From positions 434,001-498,000 of the forward strand of contig NZ_JACVAM010000001.1 of the NCBI RefSeq assembly GCF_014851865.1: a stretch of 64,000 bases of DNA, read 5' to 3'. The notes beneath the pieces are model-generated. The model was not told the origin of the DNA, made no database searches, and was given only the letters and a program-made list of their open reading frames with translations. Below, piece after piece: positions 24,842-33,967 of this stretch (its first letter is position 1; each line of letters begins with the position of its first letter). Source of the DNA: Pseudomonas sp. PDM16. GTDB lineage: Bacteria; Pseudomonadota; Gammaproteobacteria; Pseudomonadales; Pseudomonadaceae. The position numbers and the translations under genes were made by a program.

Positions 24842-26802
24842 TACCCCATGCTCTGCGCTGGCTGGTGGCGCTGCTGCTGGCCTCGGCCAGCGCCTGCGCA
24901 CAGGCTGGATTGCGCCTGAGCCTGGATACAGACGGCCTCTCCCGTAGCGAATACCAGGCCAGCCAGGCGCTGCTCGAAGAGGCCGAGGCCGCCCTGCCCC
25001 CCAGCTTTATCGAACGCCTGGACCGCGAGGTGGAGGTACGCTGGTCGGACGACCTGCCAGCGGACGTCTATGGCCGCATCACTCGCCCCGACTCGCTCAG
25101 TCTGAATGCTCGCCTGCTGCCCCGCCTGCTTGATCCCCAGCTGGCCGATGCTGACAGCGGCCGTTCGCATGGCAGCCTGCGGCGCGAGCTACTGGCCACA
25201 CTACTGCACGAACTGACTCACCTCTACGACCGAGCACGCCTGTGGCCGGCAAGCGAGCGTCTGCAACAATGGCGCTGCAGCACGGAGTTCGGTAGCAGCG
25301 GCCCCATCGGTCAGCGCGACCTCTGCCGCGGTCAGACCCAACGCCGCTTCAGCCTCAGTGACGATCCCCGGCTCCTCGACCTGGCCGGCTGGCAGCAACT
25401 GGTCGGTCGACGGGGCTCCCGCGAGCAGGACAACGGCCAGGTCGCCCGCAGCCCTGACCCCTACGAGCTGAGCAACCCGCGCGAGTTCGTCGCGGTGAAC
25501 ATGGAATACTTTCTGCTCGACCCGACCTACGCCTGCCGTCGCCCCACGCTACAGCGCTACCTGCAACAGCACTTCGCCTGGCAGCCGGCACGGCAGGCGG
25601 AGTGTCCCGCCGACTACGCCTACCTCAACGCTGGCCGCGACTTCGGTCGCCAGCCGCTGGGCAGGCTCGACCCGGAGCGGGTCTATGAGGTCGACTATCT
25701 GCTCGCCGAACCCAACCAGCAATGGGCCAGCCGCTGGGGCCACAGTATGCTGCGCCTGGTGGTCTGCGCACCGGGCAGGCCACGCGGCCCGGCCTGTCGG
25801 CTGGACCTGGACCAGCACCTGGTGCTGTCCTATCGCGCGTTCGTCGGTGACGTGCAGCTGTCCAGCTGGGATGGCCTGACCGGCGCCTACCCCTCGCGCC
25901 TGTTCATCCTGCCGCTGGCGCAGGTGATAGAGGAGTACACGAAGGTCGAGCTACGCGGCCTGTCCTCGATCCCACTGCGCCTGTCACGTGAAGAAACCGA
26001 GCAGCTGGTGGCACGTGCCGCCGAGCAGCACTGGAGTTACGACGGCGACTACTGGTTCCTCTCCAACAACTGCGCGGTGGAGACCCTCAAGCTGCTGCGT
26101 GGCGGCACCGGGCGCCGCGAGCTGCAGGATCTGGACAGCATCATGCCCAACGGGTTGCTGGACATCCTCGAGTCCCGCGGACTCGCTGATCGCAGCGTGC
26201 TGGACGACCCACGAGAGGCATTGCGCCTGGGCTATCGCTTCGACTCGTTCCGCGACCGCTACCAGGCCATGTTCGTCGTACTGCGTGACCGCCTGGCGGT
26301 GCCGCAGCAAGAGGTGGAGGAATGGCTGGCCCTGCCACCCGAACAGCGCCGCACCTGGTTTGCCCAGGCCGACCTGCGCGCCAGCGCCGCGCTCCTGTTG
26401 CTGGAGCAGGCCGCTTTGCGCCGACAACTGCTGCTGGCCCAGGAGCACCTCAAGCAGCGCTATCTTGGCGCGCGCAAAGAGCCAGGTGACGGGCGTTTCG
26501 CCGAGGCCGATGCCACTCTGCGACAGATCCTCGATAACAGTGGCTTCCTCAGTCGCCCGGCGGAGCTACTGGACGCCGGCTATGGCCTGCCACAGCCCGG
26601 CGAGTGGCAACAGCTGGAGGCCGCCACCAACGAGCGCCAACACCGCCTGCGCCAGCTCACCGACAACCTCGACCGCGAAGTGCGTCGCCTGCTCGAGCCG
26701 GAACTGGTGGCTGAGATCGAGGCCGGCGAAGCCAATCTGGAACAGCTTGGTCAGCACCTGCGCACCCTGCACAAAGCCAGCGGCGGGCTGACATTACCGT
26801 AG
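24838..26802 (+). CDS. DUF4105 protein with N-terminal HExxH metalloprotease-like domain
   Basis: A 654-residue exported protein (signal peptide LVALLLASASACAQAG). Residues ~30-230 carry LLHELTHLYD (H124, E125, H128) and a downstream Glu-rich helix NPREFVAVNMEYFLL, the pattern of a gluzincin-like zinc peptidase. Residues ~280-430 match DUF4105/Lnb N-terminal, with H302 in SRWGHSMLRL and C412 in FLSNNCAVETLKLL suggesting a cysteine-hydrolase fold. The C-terminus is helical and coiled-coil-like. The GTG start overlaps the DUF2388 stop. Activity is unproven; a cell-envelope peptidase or amidase role is the likeliest guess. Confidence 0.78.
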   Translation: MIPHALRWLVALLLASASACAQAGLRLSLDTDGLSRSEYQASQALLEEAEAALPPSFIERLDREVEVRWSDDLPADVYGRITRPDSLSLNARLLPRLLDPQLADADSGRSHGSLRRELLATLLHELTHLYDRARLWPASERLQQWRCSTEFGSSGPIGQRDLCRGQTQRRFSLSDDPRLLDLAGWQQLVGRRGSREQDNGQVARSPDPYELSNPREFVAVNMEYFLLDPTYACRRPTLQRYLQQHFAWQPARQAECPADYAYLNAGRDFGRQPLGRLDPERVYEVDYLLAEPNQQWASRWGHSMLRLVVCAPGRPRGPACRLDLDQHLVLSYRAFVGDVQLSSWDGLTGAYPSRLFILPLAQVIEEYTKVELRGLSSIPLRLSREETEQLVARAAEQHWSYDGDYWFLSNNCAVETLKLLRGGTGRRELQDLDSIMPNGLLDILESRGLADRSVLDDPREALRLGYRFDSFRDRYQAMFVVLRDRLAVPQQEVEEWLALPPEQRRTWFAQADLRASAALLLLEQAALRRQLLLAQEHLKQRYLGARKEPGDGRFAEADATLRQILDNSGFLSRPAELLDAGYGLPQPGEWQQLEAATNERQHRLRQLTDNLDREVRRLLEPELVAEIEAGEANLEQLGQHLRTLHKASGGLTLP

Positions 26803-26891
26803 GTGCCGAGTAGCGCACGCGACCGGCCTCTATCATCCGGGATCGCCCTGCTATGCACAGCCTGTGGGCTCCTCATAGAAAAACCTGGGCG

Positions 26892-27293
26892 CTACAACCG
26901 CTCCTCGCGCTCTTCCGGCAAGCCCTCGTCGAGATGCAGCCAGGGCAGACGGCTGTCGGTCCAGATATGCCGGTCCGCCACCGCCCGCTCCGGGTGATCG
27001 AGGCTGGCCACGGTGATGTCCAGAGAGTTCGGGCTGTGGGTAGTGAAGAGGGTCAGGTGGCAGCCGCAGTGAGCACAGAAATAACGGGTGCAACTGGCCG
27101 AGGAAGCGTAGGCTGCGGCGCTGCCATGGGTCCAGCGGAAGCTGGTCATTGGCAAGGTGAGCCAGGTGGTGACGATGCCACCGGTAGTCCGCCGGCAGAT
27201 CGAACAATGACAGTGGGCGATGTCCTGCAGCGGGGCCTCGAAGGCGTAGCGCAGGCGGCCACAATGGCAACCGCCGGTCTGGGTCTCGGTCAT
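26892..27293 (-). CDS. GFA family zinc protein (glutathione-dependent formaldehyde-activating enzyme-like)
   Basis: A 133-residue protein with the full set of zinc-binding cysteines of the GFA/CENP-V family: GGCHCGRL, HCHCSICRR and YFCAHCGCHL, then the LDITVASLDHPE strand. Members are mostly uncharacterised despite the family name. ATG at 27291-27293 gives MTETQTGGCHCG; upstream codons lack family similarity. It is transcribed away from the AEC transporter. Confidence 0.83.
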   Translation of the reverse strand: MTETQTGGCHCGRLRYAFEAPLQDIAHCHCSICRRTTGGIVTTWLTLPMTSFRWTHGSAAAYASSASCTRYFCAHCGCHLTLFTTHSPNSLDITVASLDHPERAVADRHIWTDSRLPWLHLDEGLPEEREERL

Positions 27294-27380
27294 GACCAGC
27301 TCCTTTTTTGCGAGCCCCCACCCTAGCGCCCATCCGCGTTTTTGCCCATGATGGCCGGCGTTTTTTCTCCGGATGTTGTC

Positions 27381-28286
27381 GTGATCGCTCTCCTGCAATC
27401 GCTCTGGCCCCTGTTCGCTCTGATCGTCGGCGGTTACCTCTTGCGCCGCCGCGACTTCCCCGGCGAAGCCTTCTGGCCGGCCGCCGAGCGGCTCAACTAT
27501 TTCATCCTGTTCCCTGCCCTGCTGTTCAGCAGCCTGGCCACCGCGCCTCTGGACAACCCTGCACTACCACGCCTGGCCCTGGCCGTACTACTAGGGCTCG
27601 GTGTCAGTTGGCTGGCACTGTTGTTGATGCGCCGTCTACGCGGCTGGTCGGCGGCACGCTTCGGTGCCATCGCCCAGGGCATCCTGCGCTTCAACACCTA
27701 TCTCGGCCTGGCGGCCATCGGCAGCCTGCATGGCCAACCTGGGCTGGTCCTTGCGGCGTTGCTGCTGGCACTGATGGTGCCGGCGGTGAACGTGCTCTCA
27801 GTCTGGTCGCTCAGTGCCGACCGCGAGGTCCCTCTCGCAGGCCTTCTGCTGCCGATCCTGAAGAATCCGCTGATCCTCGCCTGCCTGGCCGGGATGGCGG
27901 TCAACCTGCTCGGCACCGGCCTGCCGGGTGGCAGCGACCGCCTGCTCGCACTACTGGCAGCCGCCAGCCTGCCCTTGGGGCTGCTCTGCGTCGGCGCTGC
28001 GCTGCGCCCGCAGGAGCTGACCGGGGAGAAGGCCGCCCTGGCCTGGAACTGCGCCCTGCGCCTGCTGGCGATGCCGGCTCTGGCGTTGCTGGTAGCGCAC
28101 GTGCTGCGCCTGCCGCCCCTGGAAAGCTCGGTGCTGGTGCTGTTCTTCGCCCTGCCCACCGCACCGACCGCGTATGTGCTGACCCGCCAGCTCGGCGGCG
28201 ACGGCCACCTGATGGCCGGCATCATCACGCTGCAGACGCTGCTGGCTGCTATCAGCCTGCCGCTGGTGCTGACCCTGCTGTCATAG
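27381..28286 (+). CDS. AEC family (auxin efflux carrier-like) transporter
   Basis: A membrane protein of about 301 residues with ten hydrophobic segments. The first is LLQSLWPLFALIVGGYLLRR; AERLNYFILFPALLFSSLA and ILRFNTYLGLAAI are typical of AEC carriers, and it ends QTLLAAISLPLVLTLL. The family exports or takes up small organic anions. I chose GTG at 27381 (IALLQSL...), but ATG at 27348 or 27351 would add 10-11 residues; no clear Shine-Dalgarno decides it. It is separated by 164 bp from terC. Confidence 0.83.
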   Translation: MIALLQSLWPLFALIVGGYLLRRRDFPGEAFWPAAERLNYFILFPALLFSSLATAPLDNPALPRLALAVLLGLGVSWLALLLMRRLRGWSAARFGAIAQGILRFNTYLGLAAIGSLHGQPGLVLAALLLALMVPAVNVLSVWSLSADREVPLAGLLLPILKNPLILACLAGMAVNLLGTGLPGGSDRLLALLAAASLPLGLLCVGAALRPQELTGEKAALAWNCALRLLAMPALALLVAHVLRLPPLESSVLVLFFALPTAPTAYVLTRQLGGDGHLMAGIITLQTLLAAISLPLVLTLLS

Positions 28287-28450
28287 CCACGCATCAGCCA
28301 GTACCAACCAAAAAGCATGCAGCCGGTCCTAGACTCTTTAGCGGACGCGACGAAACGTCAGCTATTCACCGACGGAATTTTCACGACAAGCCAGATAGAA
28401 TCGCGCGCGCCCCGCGTGACCTCCGCACACTTCGTATAAAGGAACTCATA

Positions 28451-29209
28451 ATGGAATGGCTGACCAACCCGGAAATCTGGGTTGCCTTTCTCACCCTGAC
28501 AGCCCTGGAAATCGTCCTCGGCATCGACAACATCATCATGATCGCCATCCTCGTCGGCCGCATGCCACCGCACCTGCAGGCCCGCACCCGGTTCTTCGGC
28601 CTGGCGCTGGCGATGGTCACCCGTATCGCCCTGCTGCTGTCGATCACCTGGATCATGCAGCTCACCAACGACCTGTTCCACATGTTCGGCCAGGGCATCT
28701 CCGGGCGTGACCTGATCCTGTTCTTCGGCGGCCTGTTCCTGCTGTGGAAGAGCACCACCGAGATGTACCACGGCCTGGAAGGCGAAGACGAAACCGAGCA
28801 GCCGTCCAACGGCGCCGCGCGCAACTTCATCGGCACCATCATCCAGATCGCCATCATCGACATCGTGTTCAGCCTGGACTCGGTGATCACTGCCGTCGGC
28901 ATGGTCTCCCACGTGCCGGTCATGGTCGCCGCGATCATCGTCGCTGTACTGGTGATGATGCTAGCCGCCGGCACCATCAGCGACTTCATCGACAAGCACC
29001 CGTCGCTGAAGATGCTGGCCCTGGCCTTCCTGGTCGTGGTCGGTACCGTGCTGATCGCCGAAGCCTTCGAAGTCCACGTGCCGAAGGGCTACGTCTACTT
29101 CGCCATGGCCTTCTCGCTGGGCGTCGAAGCACTGAACATCCGCATGCGCGTGCTCAAGGGCCGCAAGGAAGACCCGGTCAAGCTGCGCAAGGATATTCCG
29201 GGCGAGTAA
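28451..29209 (+). CDS. TerC family integral membrane protein
   Basis: A 252-residue protein with about seven transmembrane helices. The TerC signature LEIVLGIDNIIMIAIL carries the buried acidic pair, repeated as IDIVFSLDSVITAVG in the second half. It ends VEALNIRMRVLKGRK. TerC/Alx proteins are linked to manganese or calcium efflux and metalation of exported proteins. ATG at 28451 follows AAAGGA. I looked for the yybP-ykoY manganese riboswitch upstream and did not find its conserved core. A bidirectional-looking terminator follows. Confidence 0.87.
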   Translation: MEWLTNPEIWVAFLTLTALEIVLGIDNIIMIAILVGRMPPHLQARTRFFGLALAMVTRIALLLSITWIMQLTNDLFHMFGQGISGRDLILFFGGLFLLWKSTTEMYHGLEGEDETEQPSNGAARNFIGTIIQIAIIDIVFSLDSVITAVGMVSHVPVMVAAIIVAVLVMMLAAGTISDFIDKHPSLKMLALAFLVVVGTVLIAEAFEVHVPKGYVYFAMAFSLGVEALNIRMRVLKGRKEDPVKLRKDIPGE

Positions 29210-29230
29210 GCCGGAACGCGTAGATAAGAG

Positions 29231-29255
29231 AACGGGGCCGAAAGGCCCCGTTTTT
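29231..29255 (+). terminator. Rho-independent terminator after terC, possibly bidirectional
   Basis: Perfect 9-bp stem AACGGGGCC (29231-29239) with a GAAA tetraloop / GGCCCCGTT (29244-29252) and T5. Because prfH ends at 29259 on the other strand and A residues flank the stem, it may also serve that transcript. Confidence 0.9.
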
Positions 29256-29258
29256 ATT

Positions 29259-29870
29259 TCACTCGACGAAGCGCTCGCCGCGGAAGGTGCGCCGCGGATT
29301 GCCGCGCTCCAGCCGGTGGTGCCGCAGACGCCGCTCGGCACGTAGCTGGTCGTCGGCCTCTTCGGCGCGCTCGGCCAGGCGCCGGGCGATCAGCAGCAGC
29401 GCCAGACGCTTGTTGGCATGCTGGCTGCGCTCGCTCTGCACCTTGACGCTGATGCCGCTGGCCAGGTGAGTGGCACGCACCGCCGAATCGGTGGTGTTGA
29501 CATGCTGGCCACCGGGGCCGGACGAACGCAGCGTCTCGAAGCGGATCTCGCTCTCCAGGCTGGTCGACGGCGCAGCAAAACACGCACCGCCGAAGAACCA
29601 GTTCTTGCGCCCGTGGCTCGGCCGGTAACTGCTGGCACAGACCCACAGCAGCGAACCGCTCCAGGCCTCGGCCAGCACCTCGGCGCCCTCACCCTGCAGC
29701 GCCACCAGTACGGAGCGCAGGGTATCGCGCGACACCCCGGCTTCCTCTTCCAGCACACGCACCTCGACCCGCGCCGCCTCGGCTTCCGCCAGCAGCCGGC
29801 GCAATGCCTTGGCCACCGCCAGCGCACACTCCTCGGGGCCTTGCCCCGCCGACAATTGCAGGAGGATCAT
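29259..29870 (-). CDS. prfH: Peptide chain release factor homolog PrfH
   Basis: A 203-residue RF1/RF2-like protein with the catalytic GGQ at residues 120-122 ([11 protein letters not shown]) and the following basic segment [18 protein letters not shown]. It lacks the long stop-codon-recognition domains of RF1/RF2. PrfH coupled to RtcB2 releases peptide from ribosomes damaged in the decoding centre so that RtcB2 can religate 16S rRNA. ATG at 29868-29870 overlaps the rtcB stop by one base (TGATG) and has GGAGG 8 bp upstream; a GTG three codons earlier is less likely. It is translationally coupled to rtcB. Confidence 0.9.
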   Translation of the reverse strand: MILLQLSAGQGPEECALAVAKALRRLLAEAEAARVEVRVLEEEAGVSRDTLRSVLVALQGEGAEVLAEAWSGSLLWVCASSYRPSHGRKNWFFGGACFAAPSTSLESEIRFETLRSSGPGGQHVNTTDSAVRATHLASGISVKVQSERSQHANKRLALLLIARRLAERAEEADDQLRAERRLRHHRLERGNPRRTFRGERFVE

Positions 29871-31006
29871 CAGCAGCACCCTCCCCGCGTCTTGTAGGTG
29901 AGCACCGGCTTCAGCCGCGCCAATACCCGCACCAGTCCGGCTTCACGCAGGGCACCTACCACCGAATCGATAGCCTTGTAGGCCTCCGGCGCCTCCTCGT
30001 AGATCAACGCCCGGTCGGCGCAGATCACCCGGCTGCCCAGCGCCGTGCGAACCAGCTGCTCGACGCTGTAGCGCGACGCCAGGCGATCCTTGCACTCGCT
30101 GCGCATCCATTTGCGCCCGGCCCCGTGGGCCAGGGACAGCAGGCTGCGCTCGTCGGCAAGCGGCTCGACCAGGTAGCTGAAGTCGCCGCGCGAGCCAGGG
30201 ATCACCATCACCCCCTGGTCCGCGGGCGTGGCGCCCTTGCGGTGCAGCCAGCCGTCGCGACCGTCGATGCATGCCGGCAACACCAGGTTGTGGTTGACGT
30301 CCAGCAGCGGCTCGCCGTCGGCGCGCAAGCGCTCCAACATGCGCCGGGCGATCAGCTGGCGGTTGGCCTCGGCAAAACGCAGGGCGCCGTCATGCCGCGC
30401 AAGATAATGCGTGCAGGCCTCGCTGCCGGCCTCTAGCCCGGCATGGCCGAACAGGTCGACCTGCTCACGCAGGATCGCCTCGCCCAGCCCCCGCGAGCCG
30501 CTGTGCACCAGCAGAAGCAGGCGGTTGCGGGCGATGCCGAGCCGCTCCAGCGCGGCATCGTCATAGCTCAGGTCGAGCTGCTGCAGCTCGGCGAAGTGGT
30601 TGCCACCGCCGATGGTGCCCAGCGAGCGCTCGTGGCCGCAGGGTGGCAGGCCGAAGGCGGCAATCGCCTCGGCCCAGTCCTCGTCGAGCGGTGCATCGAG
30701 GCTGCCCAGGCGCTTCTCCAGCTTGTCCAGGTGCAGCTTGGCCGTCGCTATATCGGTACGCCACAGCGCCATGCCGCAGCCGATGTCGTTGCCGACCAGC
30801 GCCGGGTACAGACGGCCGATGGAAAAGAACGCCGCGCCGACCGGATAGCCGCGCCCCGGGTGCAAGTCCGGCATGCCGGCCACCCGTTGCATGCCCGGCA
30901 GGCGAGCGGTGGTTTCGAGTTGTTGGATCGCTTTTCCTTCGATCCAGGTGTCGTCCGCGGCGATCAATACGACGCCGTCGGACAGATTGCGGATGCAATT
31001 GCCCAT
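29870..31006 (-). CDS. rtcB: RNA ligase RtcB, PrfH-associated (RtcB2) type
   Basis: A 378-residue GTP- and Mn-dependent RNA ligase that joins 2',3'-cyclic phosphate (or 3'-phosphate) and 5'-OH ends. Metal and active-site residues are visible: C77 in [11 protein letters not shown]137 in [10 protein letters not shown]168 in LVHSGSRG, H239 in VNHNLV, and guanylylated H294 in [11 protein letters not shown]. Its length and one-base coupling to prfH mark it as the RtcB2 type used for rRNA repair rather than the RtcBA operon type. No rtcA or sigma-54 activator rtcR is adjacent. A 131-nt leader with a possible 13-codon ORF precedes it. Confidence 0.92.
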   Translation of the reverse strand: MGNCIRNLSDGVVLIAADDTWIEGKAIQQLETTARLPGMQRVAGMPDLHPGRGYPVGAAFFSIGRLYPALVGNDIGCGMALWRTDIATAKLHLDKLEKRLGSLDAPLDEDWAEAIAAFGLPPCGHERSLGTIGGGNHFAELQQLDLSYDDAALERLGIARNRLLLLVHSGSRGLGEAILREQVDLFGHAGLEAGSEACTHYLARHDGALRFAEANRQLIARRMLERLRADGEPLLDVNHNLVLPACIDGRDGWLHRKGATPADQGVMVIPGSRGDFSYLVEPLADERSLLSLAHGAGRKWMRSECKDRLASRYSVEQLVRTALGSRVICADRALIYEEAPEAYKAIDSVVGALREAGLVRVLARLKPVLTYKTRGGCC

Positions 31007-31095
31007 GGTCCAATCCCTATGGGTTGAAACGAAAAGGTTGGGAGTGGCAGGACCGGGCCGGGTGACGCGCGCCGCAGCGAAGGCGGCGGAGAGAA

Positions 31096-31137
31096 TCAGA
31101 CCAGACGCGACCTGCAAAGGGTGATCAGCTGTTGCAT
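31096..31137 (-). CDS. Possible 13-residue leader peptide upstream of rtcB
   Basis: ATG at 31135-31137 is preceded by AAAGGAGGC, the best Shine-Dalgarno sequence of this locus. It opens a short frame MQQLITLCRSRLV ending TGA at 31098-31096. A GC-rich hairpin (31071-31087) follows, 65 bp before the rtcB ATG. A regulatory uORF that senses translation would suit a ribosome-repair operon. The evidence is only the start signal and position. Confidence 0.4.
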   Translation of the reverse strand: MQQLITLCRSRLV

Positions 31138-31238
31138 GATGTGCCTCCTTTACTGTCGGTTGAGGGAAGAAGGCGCGCATCCTAGGCCGATTGAACGTAG
31201 CTCGCAAGAGCGCCCCACATTTTCATGGAGAGACCCGC

Positions 31239-32135
31239 ATGGCCGACCAGGACCTTGCCGAAGCACTGCACCAGCAAGCCATGGCCCTGCACGACCAGGG
31301 CGAAGACGAGCAGGCACTGCAGGTCTACCACCGCGCCCTTGAACTGGACTGGGCCCGGCCGGAAACCCACTACAACATCGGTCTGATCCACAAGTACCGC
31401 GGCGAATGGGAAGAATCGCTGAAGCACAACCAGTACGCCGTGCAATTCAATCCCGAGGACGAAGCCAGCAACTGGAACCTGGCCATCGCCGCCACCGCGC
31501 TGCAGGACTGGCGCACCGCGCGCGACGTGTGGCAACGCCTGGGGTTATCGATCGAGGCAGGCGATACGCCGATCGAGGCCGACTTCGGCATGACGCCCAT
31601 TCGCCTCAACCCGGACGACAGCGCCGAAGTGGTCTGGGCCCGACGCATCGACCCGGTACGCGCCCGCCTGCTCAACATCCCCTATGCCGAATCGGGCTCA
31701 TGCTATGGCGATGTCGTCCTGCACGACGGCGCCTCCGTCGGCCATCGCGAATACAATGGCCATCAGTATCCGGTTTTCAACGCGCTGGAACTGTTTCAGC
31801 CGTCACCCAACAGCACCTACGAGGCCAGACTACAGATAGGCAGCCAAGCCGATATCGATGAATTGCTGAGCCTGTTGGAGCAACGGCAGATCGCCGCCGA
31901 AGACTGGTCTCGCTCGGTACGCGTGCTCTGCAAGCAGTGCTCCGAGGGCACGCCACATGAACATCACGATGCCCCCGATGAGAGGCCTACCGAGCTGGGC
32001 AACGAGCGGCTGCTGGCCATCGCCAGCCCCGACGAGGCAGCCATTCGCGAGGTGCTGGAGGGATGGAGCACTGCATCACGCAATCTCATCGACCTGCAAT
32101 GCACTCTCGCGGCCGATCAGTTCGAGGAGGACTGA
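31239..32135 (+). CDS. Tetratricopeptide repeat protein
   Basis: A 298-residue soluble protein. At least three TPR units fill residues ~1-105: EALHQQAMALHDQGEDEQAL, YHRALELDWARPETHYNIGL, and YAVQFNPEDEASNWNLAIAA. A ~190-residue acidic C-terminal domain follows, with VWARRIDPVRARLLNIPYAE and VRVLCKQCSEGTPHEHHDA (a possible CxxC/His metal site); I do not recognise it. ATG at 31239 follows GGAGAG. It is convergent with recD, the stops being 2 bp apart. Confidence 0.78.
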   Translation: MADQDLAEALHQQAMALHDQGEDEQALQVYHRALELDWARPETHYNIGLIHKYRGEWEESLKHNQYAVQFNPEDEASNWNLAIAATALQDWRTARDVWQRLGLSIEAGDTPIEADFGMTPIRLNPDDSAEVVWARRIDPVRARLLNIPYAESGSCYGDVVLHDGASVGHREYNGHQYPVFNALELFQPSPNSTYEARLQIGSQADIDELLSLLEQRQIAAEDWSRSVRVLCKQCSEGTPHEHHDAPDERPTELGNERLLAIASPDEAAIREVLEGWSTASRNLIDLQCTLAADQFEED

Positions 32136-32137
32136 TC

Positions 32138-33967
32138 CTAGAACAGATCCAACTGGCCCGGCGGCGGCGCCGACAGTTCTGCTGGCGACGGTTCGACCAA
32201 GGTAACGCCTAGGCGCTGCGCCAACCCCGCCGCCCGCTCGGCTTTGGTATTCACCGCCTCGCTCAGGCGCGCCGGCAGGCCCCAGATTTCCACCTTGTGC
32301 TTGGCGCGAGTGATGCCGGTGTAGAACAGTGCTCGGGTCAACAGCGGGCTGGGGCTTTCCGGCAGGGCCAGCAGCACTTCGCTGAACTCCGAGCCCTGGC
32401 TCTTGTGCACGGTCATGGCGAAGGCGCTGTCGTGGCTGGGCAGGCGTGCCGGGGCGAAGGCGCGGAAGCCTTCCTCGCCTTCGAAATAGACGCGCAGGCC
32501 GTACTCGCTGGCCAGGCAGATACCGATATCGCCGTTGAACAGGCCCAGCGCGTAGTCGTTCTGCCGCACCATCACCGCGCGGCCGGGGTACCAGCGTTCG
32601 CGCTCGGCCAGCGAGTAGCGGCGGCGGATGCGCGTCTCCAGCGCCTCATTGAGCCCGCTGACGCCCCAGGGACCTTCGCGCTGGGCGGTCAGCGCGCGGA
32701 AGGCGGTGAAGGCGGTGAAGGCCACCGCCGGTTCGCCTTTGCGCGCGGCCTGCAGGTAGGGCAGGTAGCCGCGCTCCAGGCGCTCCAGCAGCGCGGACTG
32801 GCTCGGCTCGGCCTGCCAGGCCAGGTCCGCGCGGTTCTCTCTGAGCAGATTGAGTGTGCCGGCGGCATCCCCACCGTTGATGCGCCGCGCCAGCTCTCCG
32901 ATGCCGCTGTCACCGGCGAAACGGTGGCTGTGGGTGAGCAGCACCACGGCGTCGCCCAGCGCCGAACGTGGCGCCTCGACCGGCACCGTCTGCCGGGTGA
33001 TGCGCTGCAGCTCGGCGGCCGCTGCAGCGTCGAAGCCACGGCCTTCGCACAGCTCGGCGAATACCGCACCGGCTTCCACGGCGGCCAGCTGGTCCTTGTC
33101 GCCGAGCAGGATCAGCCGCGCCTGCGGTGGCAGGGCGTCGACCAGCTTGGCCATCAGCGCCAGGTCGACCATCGACGCCTCGTCCACCACCAGCACGTCC
33201 AGCGCCAGCGGCCGCGCTGCATCGTGGCGCACCGCCGGGCTGTCGCCGCGGCTGCCGAGCAGGCGGTGCAGAGTACGCGCCTCTTCCGGCAGCAACGCCT
33301 TGAGTTCGTCGGCCAGCGGCAGCTCGGCCTTGGCGTTGCGAATGGCTTCAGCCATACGCGCGGCGGCCTTGCCGGTCGGCGCGGCCAGGCCGATGGCCAG
33401 CCGGTCGCCACCCGGTTGCTCCAGCAGCGCGGCGAGCAGGCGCACCACGGTGGTGGTCTTGCCGGTACCGGGGCCGCCGGAGATCACCGCCAGCCGGCGG
33501 CGTACCGCCTGGGCGGCAGCCAGGCGCTGCCAGTCCGGTTGTTGCTGGTTGAAGGCGAACAGGCGCGCCAAGCTTTCAGCTAGACGGGTCTCATCTACTT
33601 CGGGGCGCTCGGCGGACATGACCAGCAGGCGCTCGGCCAGGCGCTGTTCGTAGGCCTGATAGCGCGCCAGGTACAGCCGTTCGCCTTCGAGGATCAGCGG
33701 CGCAAAGGCGCCGGGGGTGCCGACCAGCGCGGAAGATGCCAGCACGGCACGCAGCTCGGCCAGCGCCGGCAGGGCGAAGTCGAATTCCGCCCAGGGCCGG
33801 CGACCCGCCACCCGCGCCAGCGGCAGGCACACATCGCCGCTGGCCAGGGTCTCGCTGCACAGGGCGGCGCAGGCCAGCACAGCCTCCGGCGCTTGCGGTT
33901 GCAGGCGCTGCAGGCTGGCCAACAGAGCGCGCTCCAGCGGGCCGAGAGGCAGTTCTTGCAGCCTCAT
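32138..33967 (-). CDS. recD: Exodeoxyribonuclease V alpha subunit RecD
   Basis: A 609-residue SF1B 5'-3' helicase, the fast motor of RecBCD in double-strand-break repair and phage DNA degradation. Walker A is VISGGPGTGKTTTVVRLL (residues ~160-177), Walker B is LVVDEASMVDLALM, then LILLGDKDQL. The C-terminal UvrD_C-like motif is FAMTVHKSQGSEF with the arginine finger in FYTGITRAKHKV. It is third gene of recC-recB-recD; its ATG overlaps the recB stop by 4 bp (ATGA at 33964-33967). Confidence 0.95.
   Translation of the reverse strand: MRLQELPLGPLERALLASLQRLQPQAPEAVLACAALCSETLASGDVCLPLARVAGRRPWAEFDFALPALAELRAVLASSALVGTPGAFAPLILEGERLYLARYQAYEQRLAERLLVMSAERPEVDETRLAESLARLFAFNQQQPDWQRLAAAQAVRRRLAVISGGPGTGKTTTVVRLLAALLEQPGGDRLAIGLAAPTGKAAARMAEAIRNAKAELPLADELKALLPEEARTLHRLLGSRGDSPAVRHDAARPLALDVLVVDEASMVDLALMAKLVDALPPQARLILLGDKDQLAAVEAGAVFAELCEGRGFDAAAAAELQRITRQTVPVEAPRSALGDAVVLLTHSHRFAGDSGIGELARRINGGDAAGTLNLLRENRADLAWQAEPSQSALLERLERGYLPYLQAARKGEPAVAFTAFTAFRALTAQREGPWGVSGLNEALETRIRRRYSLAERERWYPGRAVMVRQNDYALGLFNGDIGICLASEYGLRVYFEGEEGFRAFAPARLPSHDSAFAMTVHKSQGSEFSEVLLALPESPSPLLTRALFYTGITRAKHKVEIWGLPARLSEAVNTKAERAAGLAQRLGVTLVEPSPAELSAPPPGQLDLF

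Noticed and set aside
27308..28450. Open frame extending terC upstream through the AEC transporter region
   Set aside because: The frame is out of phase with the AEC gene, has no domain before the TerC start at 28451, and that start has its own Shine-Dalgarno sequence.
28287..28450. Possible manganese (yybP-ykoY) riboswitch before terC
   Set aside because: The conserved core sequences of that riboswitch are not present.
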